This document shows, in pieces, positions 1 to 10,984 of a stretch of 26,448 bases of DNA (position 1 is its first letter; each line of letters starts with the position of its first letter). The stretch is from Cudoniella acicularis. Taxonomy: Eukaryota; Ascomycota; Leotiomycetes; Helotiales; Helotiaceae. The notes beneath the pieces were generated by a model, which was not told where the DNA came from, searched no databases, and saw nothing but the letters and a program-made list of their open reading frames with translations. The stretch covers positions 1 through 26,448 of the forward strand of contig JAAMPI010000765.1 in NCBI GenBank assembly GCA_013054445.1. The letters run 5' to 3'. The position numbers were made by a program, and so were the translations under genes.

Positions 1-1930
1 CATTTGATTTACTAAAGGTTTTCCGCCTCTGGGTTTTTATGAGCTATCGACATTTAGAAAAATATTTTTTTGGAAGCCGAAGATAGTATAGCCTTTAGAA
101 GAAACAGAGAATATTTTGAGGAAGTTGGAGAAGAGAAAGAAAATAGTGAATAGTTTATTGGATATTTAATATGCCTCTGTTCACCTATTTAGCTTCACAT
201 ATTCAATTTTTTTGAATCAATCGTTTAGCCAGTATCTTCTTCTCTCTTCTATTATATCCAATCTAAATCTGGATCACCCACCCCCCTGCACTTTCCCTTT
301 CAAAAACAACCATTCTCTCCCTGCACACGATTCTGTCACTTGCCACCTCTGGAAAATTTCAAATACCCACCCTTTTCTATCCTTCTCATAAATATGAAAG
401 AAAGCCAGGAGAAGGAATATTGTAATTTCTGAATCATTGGTCTTTCGTTGAGAGACCTAGAAGATGGCATGGTGCTGCTGCTGAAGCGACTGTTACATGA
501 AAAGAGAGTGGAATTATAGAAGGAGTTAGAAATTTGAGGAAGGTACAGGCTTGTTTAAGGGTTCGTGGGAGTAAGGTTGACAGTTTGATAGGAAGAGGAA
601 GTGTAGTTTTAGACATTGAAAATGTGGTTCGAAGTTTGAAGTTTGAGTCTTGACAGCGGAAGCGACTCGACAGCAAGAGATCTCCCGACAGTAATAGACA
701 TGTTACATCAACCCACAATTACGATTCAAGCCCTATTGAAAAATCAAAACTAATTCTAACTCCTAAAGAATTTTAAATCAGTACATGATTTGGCAAATCT
801 TTTCCTGGACACCGGACAGCGAAGGCTCCAGAATCCGAATAGACTGTTAACTCAACATGTTTCAGGACCTACGTGTCGTCCATGTAGCTAAACGGGAAGC
901 TGGTTTAAGTATAAAGAAAAGAAAATAGATTGGCTGTTCAATGAAATTTGAGAATAAGGCTTTAGGTGACAGCTTGGTGTGTTTGTATTTCATTTTGATG
1001 AGTGAGCGAAGCCCATTTGGTGCGTGATCGAGAAGTGTAGGTACTGTAAGATTACTTTATATCTCACATTCATTGTAAACTATTTCCTCTATAATGTAGC
1101 ATGACGAGCTTAAAAAAAAGAGACATTGAATCATAACGGTTCGGGTAAGCACGCAAACCACAACTCCAAGGTTATTATTCCTACAATGTATATTTAACAC
1201 CATACTCAAAAGCATAAACATTCAACACACCCAAGAGAGGCTTCCAAGAGTAAATTAAAAGAGCAAGAGGTGTCGATTACTGTTGGCATATATATTTCAA
1301 GTAAGAAACTGAGAATTAAAAGGCCAATAGAAGCATAGTCAGAAAGAAGAAGGAACGTATTTCGAAAGGCCTACTCCCACTCCTACTGCTGCTCACAAGC
1401 AGTCTTCCCGAAGAAGATTTCTTGGGCTAGGACTTGATGGAATTTAGAAATAAAGAAGGAAGGGCGAAGGAGCAGTGAGTATAAGGGGGTAAAGAACTGT
1501 CATGTATGTGATGATGTGCGCGAAAGAGATGTAGAATGACAACATATCATTACTTGACAGCAAATTTGCAACCTCACCTGAAAAAAGTAGTTAACGGACC
1601 ATTTATCTATCTTCCTGCTAGTAAAATCTAGTCAATCAACCAACAGATACTCTTGTTCCTGATCTTTTCTAAACCGCTTCTTCTTTATAACAGCTGCATT
1701 GATCGCTGGCTTATGCATCAATGATGGTTTTCGTTTTCTAAAATGTACTGAACTTTGCAGTCGAAGAAGGTACCGCCCATTTAAATAGATGTTGATTCTC
1801 TGAGTATTGTTTGTTAGATTGTGTACCTGGGTACATAACACCTTTGGAAAAATTGATAACCACAATAACTTGCCACTGGACGATGCGGGGAAAAAAAGAG
1901 AATACAAATTTGATAGACCCATAAAGCCCC
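1..1930. other. AT-rich gene-poor region
   Basis: No convincing gene is seen in this stretch on either strand. Short open frames exist (for example 434-718 and 1632-1922 on the minus strand), but they have no recognisable domain, no clear splice-extended continuation and low-complexity composition. The sequence is A/T-rich with many short homopolymer runs, which fits intergenic or decayed repeat DNA. It lies downstream of the 3' end of nst1 and next to a MITE. Confidence 0.5.
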
Positions 1931-1933
1931 TAA

Positions 1934-2205
1934 CGAGCCTACTAACGTAAGTCTGTGTTTTCAGGCCACTTTTCAGCGACTTCCAGGCTTCGCGACCCTA
2001 CCTTCAGGCTTCCTAAAATCAAAGTTATCGTGATCACTTGAATATTATAAAATAACTAAGAATAATTATAATATAATACCTAGTAATTTAAAGTGATACA
2101 AGGTAAAGATACTTTCTGTTTACTAAACTTTAAAAGTTTACGATTTTTAAAATTTGATTTACTAGTAAAATGCCCTAAAAACACAGACTTATGCCAGTAG
2201 GCTCG
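1934..2205. mobile_element. MITE with 33-bp TIRs and TAA target duplication
   Basis: The left terminus (1934-1966, starting CGAGCCTACT) and the reverse complement of the right terminus (2173-2205) match at 28 of 33 positions. The element is flanked by TAA at 1931-1933 and TAA at 2206-2208, a 3-bp target site duplication. The 272-bp interior is very A/T-rich and has no coding frame. Short size, long terminal inverted repeats and no transposase define a miniature inverted-repeat transposable element. A TWA-type 3-bp duplication is the signature of PIF/Harbinger elements, so that superfamily is the likely source; this assignment is inference. Confidence 0.8.
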
Positions 2206-2240
2206 TAAATAGTTAGTTGGCAAACCAAAAGACATAAAGT

Positions 2241-2270
2241 CACAATCACAATCACAATCACAATCATAAT
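2241..2270. repeat. CACAAT hexanucleotide microsatellite
   Basis: Four perfect tandem CACAAT units (2241-2264) are followed by one degenerate unit, CATAAT. It lies between the MITE and the 3' side of nst1. No function is implied. Confidence 0.9.
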
Positions 2271-2609
2271 CAAAGCAAGCGCACAAGAAGTATTGTATTG
2301 TGCTTAGTATTCCTTCCTACTTCGCTATCGAAGCAGGGGGGGTCAAGCGCCACGCTCTACGCCGTGCCGCTCTTCGCTGGCTAATACACTGGAAAACCGC
2401 TCTGCCATCGAATAAAAATCTCGGCAGGTAACAGTCCCATCCTCCCATCCCACCATCAAAATACGGGTTAAATCAGGCAGGTACGGTAGGTTCATATGAG
2501 ACCGGAAGCAAGTAGCGCCAATATCGGCGTGGCCATTGATGAAGGCCGCACGATGATGCAATTGATACAAAGAGAACAAGACTTGCCAAAAGAAACGGGG
2601 AAGAGGAGT

Positions 2610-5600
2610 TTAGAAGCCTGGAGGAGGTCCAGAAAACCGGGACATTCCACCGCCGCCTACAATTGGGCTGCCAATCTCACCAGGAGCACCAACCGGACGA
2701 TGAGACGTGGGAAACTCGTTCTCGTGACGGATGAAACAGCTGTTAACATCTTTGCGGATCTCAAACGAGCCACCGCCATTCATCGTGTTGCCCTCGGTTT
2801 CGCAGATATCAAGAAGCTCCTTTTCAGAGACAGGCTGCTCATTCGGAGGGTTTAGGTGATCAACTTGCTCCTTGATGAGGTTTAAGTCGTAGAAACCATC
2901 CGGTGTAGAACCTTCCATGTTCTTGCAAGCCCGACATATCATCAATCTTACAGCCACTGAACGCGGTTGGGATGGGCGAGTAGGTGGAGCCACTCCGGCA
3001 AATGAATTATTAATAGCTGGTCCCCAACCGCCTCCATAATTCGTGCCAGGTAACGAAGAAGATCCAAAAGGATTTGGAGGTCCGCCCCATGTGTTGTAAG
3101 AATTCATTGGGCTTGAGAATGCAGAAGGATCCATTCCAAAAGGCACTGGTGGAAAGTTGGGCCGTGTATTAATATTAGGAACTGCACTCGAACGTCGGCC
3201 GTTCATTCCGGAGCTCAGAGGCTCGTCAGAATCATCAAGCAATGCGCTGCTACCGAGGTGATTACTCAGGTCGTCAACATCATTACTTCCGGTATTCTCG
3301 TGCCTGTGGCCATGTACAACACTTGATGGGCGGCCGATAGGAGCGGGTCTCGCAATGGGCTGTGCTTGTGCGGCAGAGGTTGGAGCTTCAAAAGGCTTCT
3401 CATACGAAGCTGATTGTTGCCGTGAATGAGACTGCGATGGAGGACCGTCCTTCTGGAATGGCTGACCTATACCTCCTAAGCCATTCGGCATTTGAGGAAA
3501 ACCAGGGGGACCATGTGGTAGAGGAAAGCCTCTGCCTTGCGGCATGTGCATTCCTAGTCCAGGATGCATAGGCATACCATTTGGGCCAGCAAGAGGTCTG
3601 AATGGTTGATGTGGAAACATGGGTTCATGATGCATTCGTCCACCAAATCCTGGAGCCATCATTGGCATACCAGGCTGGAAACCCATAACCATTGGCTGCA
3701 TGCCGACAAATGGACCAGGCATGCCAGGAGGGCTCTTGATTGCCGAATGTATAGGAGATGTAGCTTGTGGGTGATGCAAGAATTGATGTTGTGGTTGGGT
3801 CTTGCCTGGAGGACCAATGGGTCCAGGGCTACCTTGTAGAGGAGTTGTTGGAACCGGTGAAACATTTTGGCTTAGGGCGCTGCTCTGAGGCGTTTGCGGA
3901 ACTGATCCGTTTGAATCCTGTTGAGAGGTTGTTCGGAGTTTAATAGGTGTTGGTGCCTTTGGAATAGCTGGAGTAGCGACTGGAATATGGGGAGAGGCCA
4001 TAGCAGTTGGATGCGATTGAAGGTTGACGGGAATTGGCACAGGAGCCTGCGGTCGCTTTGAAGCTTGTGTCGCAGCGAGAACGGCTTGAGTTGCTGCCAA
4101 TTCTTCCCGCTTTTGCTTCTCCCTAGCCTCTCTCTCAGCTTTCACTCTAGCTTCCTTTTCCCGCTTATCTCTCTCTTGCTTCTCTCTTCGTTCCTTCGCC
4201 TCGCGTTCTTTGGCCTCCTTGGTTTCTCTTTCTTTTTGCCGGAGCTCCTCTTTCTCCTTTCGCTCCTTCTCCTTGGCTTCTTTTTTGTTTGCGTTCAAGC
4301 TCAGCCTGTCGATCGCGTTGTTCTTGCAATCGTCGTTGCTTCTCGGCTTCCTTTCTCAGTCGCTCTTCTTCTTCGGCTTTCTTCTGGGCTTCCTTTTTCT
4401 TGCGCTTCTCCTCGGCTTTTAAACGTGTCTCTTCAGCCTTCTTCTCCTCTGCAGCACGGAGAGCGGCTTCCTCAGCAGCCTTTTCTGCTTCTCGTTTTGC
4501 CTTCTCCTCCGCAAGTGCTTGTTTCTTTTGCGCTAACTTATCTTTCTTCTTTTGCGCATCTTTGGCTTTCTTCGCCTTCTTGTCCAAGGTTGCCCGGTTT
4601 TCCTCTTCCAGTTCTTCAAGGAGTTTTTCTTGACGTTCCTTGGCGACTTTCTCTTTATATGCCGTCAATACTCGTTGCTCAAACATCCGAGCAGCGAAAA
4701 TTTGGAACATTCGTCGACCTTCTTCCATCCGCTGTTCTTCTGTCATGGTATCCTGCATAAAATTAGAACATGCCGAGCAACCACACCGCTCTGCACCTAC
4801 CATCTCCTCTTCATCATAGTCCTCATCCTGACTATCGTACTCATCCTCTTCCTCGTCCTCATCATCATATTCCTCGTCATCAGGAGGCGGTGGAGGATGA
4901 TTGTGGGCGTGTGAATGAGGATGCATGGCACCATTTGGAGGATGTCCGTAATTTGGATTTGAGTATTGTTCCCTAGCATCTTCTTCTCGTGCCATTCGAC
5001 GTTCGGCCAGCTGCTCCATCATCTCAATAAACTTCTTTCCATCATTTTTGAGAAGGTCATCTGCTACCGTGAGTATGCCGCCTTGAACAGTGAGACTATT
5101 TCCGAAGCTAAAAAAATCAGCTGCATAGGGAGGCCGAGGAATTTCTTCTGGCTCTTCGTCGCTATAGTCATCATCGTCGTCTACATCCTCATCGCTATAG
5201 TTCTCCTCAGCCTCCTCATCCTCGTCGTCTCCTAATTGCTCTACTATCCTGGCTCTCGACGGCTGTTGTCCGTTAAACGCAGGCGGTAGGCGATTTGGGG
5301 GTTGTAGGCCACTCATAGGTCCGAATCGGCGTGGGGGAGGCATAATAGGTGAAGGTCCGCCATCTCCTTGGTGATTGGCATATTGCTCAAGTTCCTCATA
5401 ATAGGCATCATAAAGAACCTCGAGCTCTTCTTCGATGGCGGTTCTTTTCCGTCCACAAACTGTACAACTGCAAGAATGTTTCTGTTGCTCCTTCATCTTT
5501 TTTAATACCGCATCCTTCTCGACCTTGACAAGCGACTTGCGCTCGTCCTCGCCAAGAGATAACCAAAATTCTTTTATTCGCTCGCGCTCTTCTTGAGAAG

Positions 5601-6357
5601 AGGTATTCCAGATTTTCTCTTTCGATATTCCTGGACCTCGAGGCATTGTCGTCGGTGCTAACGGGGGAAGTGGTACATGGCTATGCGATAAGCCGTTCGG
5701 TGCACCGTGGGTATGGGCGCGGGTATGGGTATGAGAATGGGAGTGGGAGTGAGTATGAGCATGCATATGAGTATGGTTATGATTAGGATTTCCCGGAGGA
5801 GCCGCTTTGGTTTTCTTTTTCTTTTTGGATTTCTTGCCAGGATTCGAAGCGGGTATCGGATAACCATTTGCAGACGAACCATCATTTCCATAGGAACCAG
5901 AGTACCCATCTCCATCTTCGTCGCTATAATATTGATCGCCCTCTGCCGGATCGAATTGTCCATTCTCTCCGTAGCTTTCATCCAAGCCATGATTTTGGAA
6001 CCGTGCCTCCAAATCTTGCATTTGCTTCTTGACATCCGCCGGGTTTTGTGCGCCGTTTGTCTGCGTCTTCAGGGGCTGCTCTGCGGCGAGCTTTGCGGCC
6101 TGCTTTTGCCTCCGCTTTTGCTTCTTCCTGTTGACTGTTGGCGCACCATTAGTATCTGTTGGAGATGTAGGCGTGTGGCCGTTTGGTTTGGTTGTCGGTT
6201 GGGCCATCGCGGGTGATGTCTCAGATGAATCGCTGATGGTGGAAGCTTTGGGGACTGTTATGAACTTAGAACCATCCTTGTTCGTGTACTTCGACGTGGC
6301 TTTGGAGGTCGGCGACGCTGGTGATTGGGAAGTCTGTTGCCGTTGGTTTGCGGGCAT
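2610..6357 (-). CDS. nst1: Stress response protein Nst1, frameshifted in an A-run
   Basis: The product resembles Nst1, a large low-complexity fungal protein named for salt-stress sensitivity in yeast. The preferred start is ATG at 6357 (MPANQRQQ), where family-like sequence begins; an in-frame ATG at 6465 is possible. In order it has a Ser/Thr/Pro-rich N-terminus, Lys-rich [10 protein letters not shown], an alternating His tract, a conserved central region with the Cys motif [10 protein letters not shown], long Asp/Glu runs, a second Cys pair ([11 protein letters not shown]), a very long Glu/Lys/Ala/Arg coiled coil, a Pro/Gly/Met-rich region, and a conserved C-terminal segment with [11 protein letters not shown]. 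Two open frames (down to 4165, and from 4298) overlap and join only if one base is skipped in the A6 run near 4284-4292. No intron fits there. With one base removed the length is 1248 aa, near the family size. It is divergent to rho2. Confidence 0.85.
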
Positions 6358-7490
6358 TCCGATCAAATGGGGTGTGTGTGACGGAGCATAAAGGAGGGCG
6401 ACTGTTCGAAGATGGTTAGAGGAGTTCGAGTTCTCTCCGGTTCTACAGGACGAATCTCCAGGCAAAGTGAATCTGGGGACTCACTGCAAAGGCGAAGACA
6501 AGTAGAGCAGTTGCCCCACCACGGTGTCTGCTTCTGCTGGACGCAGGGAGGGTCGATTCGGGAATGAAGTTACTCGTTCGCGGGGGTGAAGACCTGGAGT
6601 CTCGAGATTGGGCGGTTAGAGAGGTGTATGCAGCTCGAATCGGGGGGAGTTGGAGTTCCGGGGTTGGTGCTATGGTTGTGGTTGTTTGACTGTACCGGCA
6701 GAGGTTGATGTTCGTCAAGTTGAATATTCAGGCCTCAGGCAGCAAATAAGGTTGCAGTTCCTGGAAGTTCGACTTCCCACCGCTGTTAGTAATCCCGACT
6801 TGCACTGCGCACACCTCGGAAAAATCAGTATATCGCGTACGCAAGCGCCATAACGCTCCTACAGGTGCAAATAATTCCATTGGCTGTGAAATGGTACTCG
6901 TACTCAAATAACTGCTGCGAGCTGACTAGTCCTCCACCAACACGACGTCGACCACAACACTACCATTGTCAATAATCCTACGCATCCGCTCTTGTCCTCC
7001 TTTCTCGCCGCCATCACACGTCTCAACGGCTGATAGCCGCTGCTTTTGACTTTCCCGCAGATCGCGAAGCATCATCGCCGTGCTAGTCCGCTTGCAGAGC
7101 TTCAGCGTGCACGGTCCGACCTGCTCAGCCCAGTTGTTCCCCATTCAGAGACCCCCCAAGAAACTCTACTCCACCTGCTGCAGAAAGGGATATTCCATTT
7201 TGTACTGTCTTTGCTGCGGTCCTCGAGAAATAAATACTCATCCTCCTCCGCGTCTTTCCAGTTCTTCTCCACGCGCGCTCCTCAGCAATCGGCCAGCCTG
7301 CTATCCGCCAGAGGCCCCCAATCGCTAAACCCGTATCAACAATCTTACGCCCTACTCGCCGATACCTTCCAACAGCTCCTTGAACACATCGGCGCCTCGA
7401 CCTCGTCGTGCTGGTGCATGGTCATCCAAAAACACACCTCGAAACAGTCTATTACGAACCTATCCCAACAGGCCTTAGAATATCAACAAT
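6358..7490. promoter_or_regulatory. Divergent intergenic region between nst1 and rho2
   Basis: About 1.1 kb separates the nst1 start (minus) from the rho2 start (plus), so it must hold both promoters and 5' UTRs. The rho2-proximal part (about 7050-7480) is rich in C/T on the plus strand, common in leader regions of highly expressed fungal genes. The open frames here (for example 7046-7546) are not supported by any recognisable domain. No individual binding site is claimed. Confidence 0.45.
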
Positions 7491-8475
7491 ATGGCCCAAC
7501 CACAGGCCCAGAATGTCATGCGAAGGTACGTTTGGTTTGCCGCTAAAACAGGCTCTGAGATAACCGTTTCGACGATCCGTTGTGAATTGAATTGCACGTT
7601 TGTTATGGATATGGAAGGCAGGAGAATGGCAGATAGATTAGTTGGAGTTTTATTTGGCGTATCTCCAGCCAGCCTCGAAGTCAGAAATGAAATCATCATA
7701 CCACCAGGAAATTACGGGGCACTGGATCGAATATTCGCTGACCGCTGGCAGGAAATTGGTCATTATTGGAGATGGTGCCTGTGGTAAAACCTCGCTGCTG
7801 AGTGTGTTCACACTCGGATATTTCCCTACGGTAGGCAATTGTTTGAGCCAAATTAATGACCACTGCTGACAAGATTAAACAGCATTATGTGAATATTCCA
7901 AATAAATCAAACATTCAACTCAGTGCTGACAGCTATTTTTAGGTTCCGACCGTTTTTGAGAACTATGTTACCGACTGTAGGGTAGATGGAAAGAGTGTGC
8001 AACTTGCACTCTGGGACACAGCAGGACAAGAGGATTACGAACGTTTACGACCGCTGGCATATTCAAAAGCGCACGTCATTCTCATAGGATTTTCAATTGA
8101 CACACCCGATTCCTTGGACAACGTTAAACACAAAGTCAGTTTGAGCTTGGTTGCTAGCGGCATTCACATGCTAACTTTCGGTAGTGGGTCGAGGAAGCCA
8201 ACGAGCGATGCCCCGGAGTTCCAATCATACTTGTCGGCTTGAAGAAGGATCTTCGGGAAGACCCAGTCGCAATTGAAGAGATCAGGAAAAAATCGCAACA
8301 TTTCGTAGGCAGTCGGGAAGCTGCAGAAATCGCACATGAAATTGGAGCACGAAAATACCTCGAATGCTCGTCTTTGACTGGTGAGGGTGTCGATGATGTT
8401 TTCGAGGCAGCTACAAGGGCAGCTCTTCTCACATTTGAAAAGGGAGAGGGAGGAGGATGCTGCGTTATACTATAA
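7491..8475 (+). CDS. rho2: Rho2-type small GTPase, five exons
   Basis: Model: join(7491..7525, 7752..7830, 7883..7888, 7943..8134, 8185..8475), 200 aa, the normal Rho length. It is a membrane-anchored GTP switch; fungal Rho2 proteins act in cell-wall integrity and polarity signalling. Visible motifs are the P-loop GDGACGKTS (residues 18-26), switch [15 protein letters not shown] (Thr43), switch [17 protein letters not shown], the specificity motif LVGLKKDL, the SSLTGEG loop in place of the SAK motif, and C-terminus [12 protein letters not shown] is a CAAX box of geranylgeranyl type, with a preceding Cys that could be palmitoylated. The protein is closer to Rho2 than Rho1 ([38 protein letters not shown]). 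All introns have GT..AG ends, and introns 2-4 have a clear branch site. Exon 3 is only six bases. Confidence 0.93.
7883..7888 (+). other. rho2: 6-nt microexon of rho2 (CATTAT, His-Tyr)
   Basis: After exon 2 ends with the FPT codons at 7830, a 52-nt intron (7831-7882: gtaggc..ctgac..aacag) and a 54-nt intron (7889-7942: gtgaat..ctgac..tttag) flank exactly CATTAT. Including these two codons gives FPT-HY-VPTVF, the switch I sequence seen in Rho GTPases. Skipping them would delete two residues of the effector loop. Phase is 0 on both sides. Confidence 0.85.
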
Positions 8476-9094
8476 TGGGTTGATGTTGGGATTGGGCGTG
8501 GATTTTAGGGGATGGCAGGAACGACCTCCGGAACGGCAACAATTCGAACCTATTTCTTTTAATGCACAATCGAACGACCTGAGGAAACCTTTTTTTTCAT
8601 CATAGGAGATACAGGATTGCTTCTCAGCATAATAGGCGTTGATTGCCCTTTCTGTCGGAGATTTCTGCAAATACAGCGCTGCACATCAAAAATTTCGACG
8701 CAATTTGCCTGTGCTATACTTGCTCGATTCGAGGGCAGATAAAGTTTTATGACGGGTCACGAACTTGGTCTTTACACTCCTTCATTCTACTCTGTTTTCT
8801 CAAATCACATACCCAGTTTGTTGAAAGGAAAGGAATGGAAATTGCTGCATTGCTTGCGAATAATAGCGTTGGTCTAATGGTGGACTCTTTGTACATAAAA
8901 TACATATGCAAGTATCATGAACTTGATATATTGTGCCTCTGGATATGCTGAACCCTTTTTCGACGCCCAACTGTTGTACAGCTTCACACCCCTTTGTATA
9001 GACACCCAATTTCCACACTCCGCCTGTATCTTCCTCTTTCGAACTCGTCGCCATTCCACCCATCTCATTCTCAACCCAATTAAGCAATTCACAT
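8476..9094. other. Convergent intergenic region (rho2 / mL40 3' ends)
   Basis: About 620 bp lies between the rho2 stop and the mL40 stop, which face each other. The open frames present have no recognisable product. It probably holds both 3' UTRs and polyadenylation sites; AATAAA-like and T-rich stretches occur but none is assigned. Confidence 0.4.
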
Positions 9095-9741
9095 TCATCT
9101 CGTCCACCCATGGTTCCAAGGCTCCTTAGCAGGTGTATCCGTTTGCGCCCTCGCATACTCGATCGGCACACCACCATGGCCAAAAATTCCCTTCTTCTCC
9201 ATCGCAATCCTATATAACCTGCCGGCATCTTTCGTCCCCGGCGGATCCAACAATCGCAACTCTTCGCACGCGGCGTGCATACTCTTGTACATCCTACCCA
9301 TTCATTAGCCCGCCACTCTCCTTTAAACCTTATCTCATACAATCAATCCAATTGCTCCCTAGACCAACAGGTAAGGAAATGGGACAGGGGAACAAACCGC
9401 TGCAATTCCTTCTCCTCACTCTCAATCCTCTTCCGTCTCGCAAGCATCCACGCTCGATGAATAGTCCAATGCCTCAAAGCGCGCATACGGGATAGCTTCA
9501 ACGGTCTTGGTGTCTTGGGATGTTGCATATGGTATCTTATGAGGGAGATTCGGGGGTCGATTCCGCTGCCTCTTTTCTTGGCTTGCATGGTTGGTGTGCT
9601 GCTGAATGCTCGGGTTTTGAGGAGGGAAGTTGTAGTTTTTGGAGAGGTGGAAGAGAGGGTGGTGGTGGCATTGCGGAAGGTGCGGAGGAGGGGGGTTAGG
9701 AGGTGGGTTAGTGTTGTGTGTTGTGGGCGTGGGAGTGCCAT
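9095..9741 (-). CDS. MRPL28: Mitochondrial large ribosomal subunit protein mL40 (MRPL28 family)
   Basis: Model: complement(join(9095..9293, 9398..9741)), 180 aa. The 104-nt intron begins gtttgt and ends gctaatgaatgggtag. It is a structural protein of the mitochondrial 54S subunit, acting in the matrix. The N-terminus (about 50 residues) is rich in Ser/Thr/Arg/Leu and poor in acidic residues, as expected for a mitochondrial targeting sequence. The mature part contains DPRISLIRYHMQHPKTPRPL, LSRMRALRHWTIHRAW, then across the splice ELQRMYKSMHAACEELRLLD, and the C-terminal IEYARAQTDTPAKEPWNHGW block typical of the fungal family. Splicing joins CAG CG to G ATG in frame. The length is in the usual range. 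The gene is convergent with rho2. Confidence 0.9.
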
Positions 9742-10325
9742 TATTCGTGATTATGGGGGAGGGAGAGGGAATGGTGCGTTTGGAGGTGCTTGGGAGTAAA
9801 TGGTGTGCGCTGGAGCTGTGGTGTTGAAGCTTCAGATAAATTTCGTGGTTGGCACGTGAGTTGTACGGCGGGCTAGGACAACCATCCATGCAGGTGTGTT
9901 ACTTTATTTCTTGCGACGCGTCGAAACACCTTCCTTCATCCTCTCTTCAACTTGTTTTAATATGTGAATTGTTTTCATGCGTTCTGCTTCGGGTAGGGCC
10001 GCGGTCAATTGTTTAAAGTATCTGGATAATCGAGTAAACTTTGAAGCAATCGATAAGACCGAAATGACGCCTCCGCAGGAGACTTTTGAGACTCAGAATC
10101 GTTGCCTAAACCATCTATTTTCGTATCATTTATCTATCCACATTGATTTTCTAAATCTCACCCTCGCCGACTGAGTTAGAGATTCAAATTTCAAACTTGA
10201 AGCTTGATTTACCTTCTAATTTCCTCATTTCCTACGGTAACGGTGGAAATCCAATTCCATGAATTTCTCAAGAGCTTCGCTGATACCTATACGCAGAAGA
10301 TTTTCATAAACAAGGTTTTCTTCTC
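9742..10325. other. Intergenic region upstream of mL40
   Basis: It contains the mL40 promoter side and further unassigned sequence. Short frames (for example 9977-10174 plus) show no domain. No RNA gene or repeat was recognised. Confidence 0.4.
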
Positions 10326-10760
10326 TTATGGATTATTCAGTTCATGGCGCGGCCCATCTGGTGACGGAATTTCAAGTGGAATTCCATCTCCTGACACCTC
10401 ATACACAGGGTCATGAGCAGCCAGCATCTCATATTTCGTAATTTCTGCTCCACCATCCATCTCGTTTCCAGGACTAATTTTTCCCACGGCATCCAATTCC
10501 AACTTTGCGAGTACTCCCTAGTGTTTAAGCTAGCTATCTAGAATTTCTTGAGCTTGTTGTCGCGGCGCGGCTTTATGAAGAAGAACGTGCCTGCGATAAT
10601 TGCTCTGAGCACTCATATACCGCCAATTATGATGCCAGAAATAGCTCGGATTGGTGGCCCGTTCCCTGGTGCAGTATTTGCAGGGGTTGTGGTGTTCAAA
10701 ATCGAATTGATGCATGTTATTGCCATTATGTTTTCGCTCAACCCTGGCTGAAACTGGACT
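10326..10760 (-). pseudogene. Relic of a single-pass membrane protein (TM plus cytoplasmic tail)
   Basis: On the minus strand near 10690-10555 the frame reads NTTTPANTAPGNGPPIRAIS, then a hydrophobic segment GIIIGGI-stop-VLRAIIAGTFFF, then basic IKPRRDNKLKKF-stop. A different frame from about 10510 to 10326 reads VLAKLELDAVGKISPGNEMD and continues through EMLAAHDPVYEV and EIPSPDGPRHEL to a stop. Together this is a Thr/Pro-rich ectodomain end, a transmembrane helix, a basic stop-transfer cluster and an acidic cytoplasmic tail, a plan common in fungal surface proteins. Two in-frame stops and one frame change break it. No splice sites explain the breaks. The upstream ectodomain is not recognisable. 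The exact family is unknown. Confidence 0.55.
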
Positions 10761-10984
10761 TGAGAGAGCGAAAATTTTGACTTTTCATAAGCAACCAATT
10801 ATCCACCATCAGTAATTAATTCGCCATCGTGTCAGAGAACCAATAACGCTTCTTATAGGAATTTTCTACCTTGAGTATATTGCATATTATTTGTAGCTAG
10901 GGCTAGAGGAAAGTATCCTCTCTAAGTTGAGACAATGGGTTAATTTAACCAAAGGTCAAAGCTTGTTTCCTTCTAGCTTCTCCA

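Noticed and set aside
434..718. 94-codon minus-strand frame (MWVDVTCLLLSGDLLL...)
   Set aside because: No recognisable domain or splice-linked continuation, and it lies in AT-rich gene-poor DNA; likely chance.
2343..2855. Short frames near the nst1 3' end (2343-2579 minus, 2496-2855 plus)
   Set aside because: The first is downstream of the nst1 stop and probably 3' UTR; the second is antisense to conserved nst1 coding sequence.
4065..4914. Long plus-strand frames rich in Leu, Phe and Ser
   Set aside because: They are antisense shadows of the Glu/Lys-rich coiled coil of nst1 (GAG/AAG read backwards gives CTC/CTT).
8800..9342. 180-codon minus-strand frame
   Set aside because: It overlaps the second exon of mL40 in a different frame and has no domain; the mL40 reading is strongly supported.
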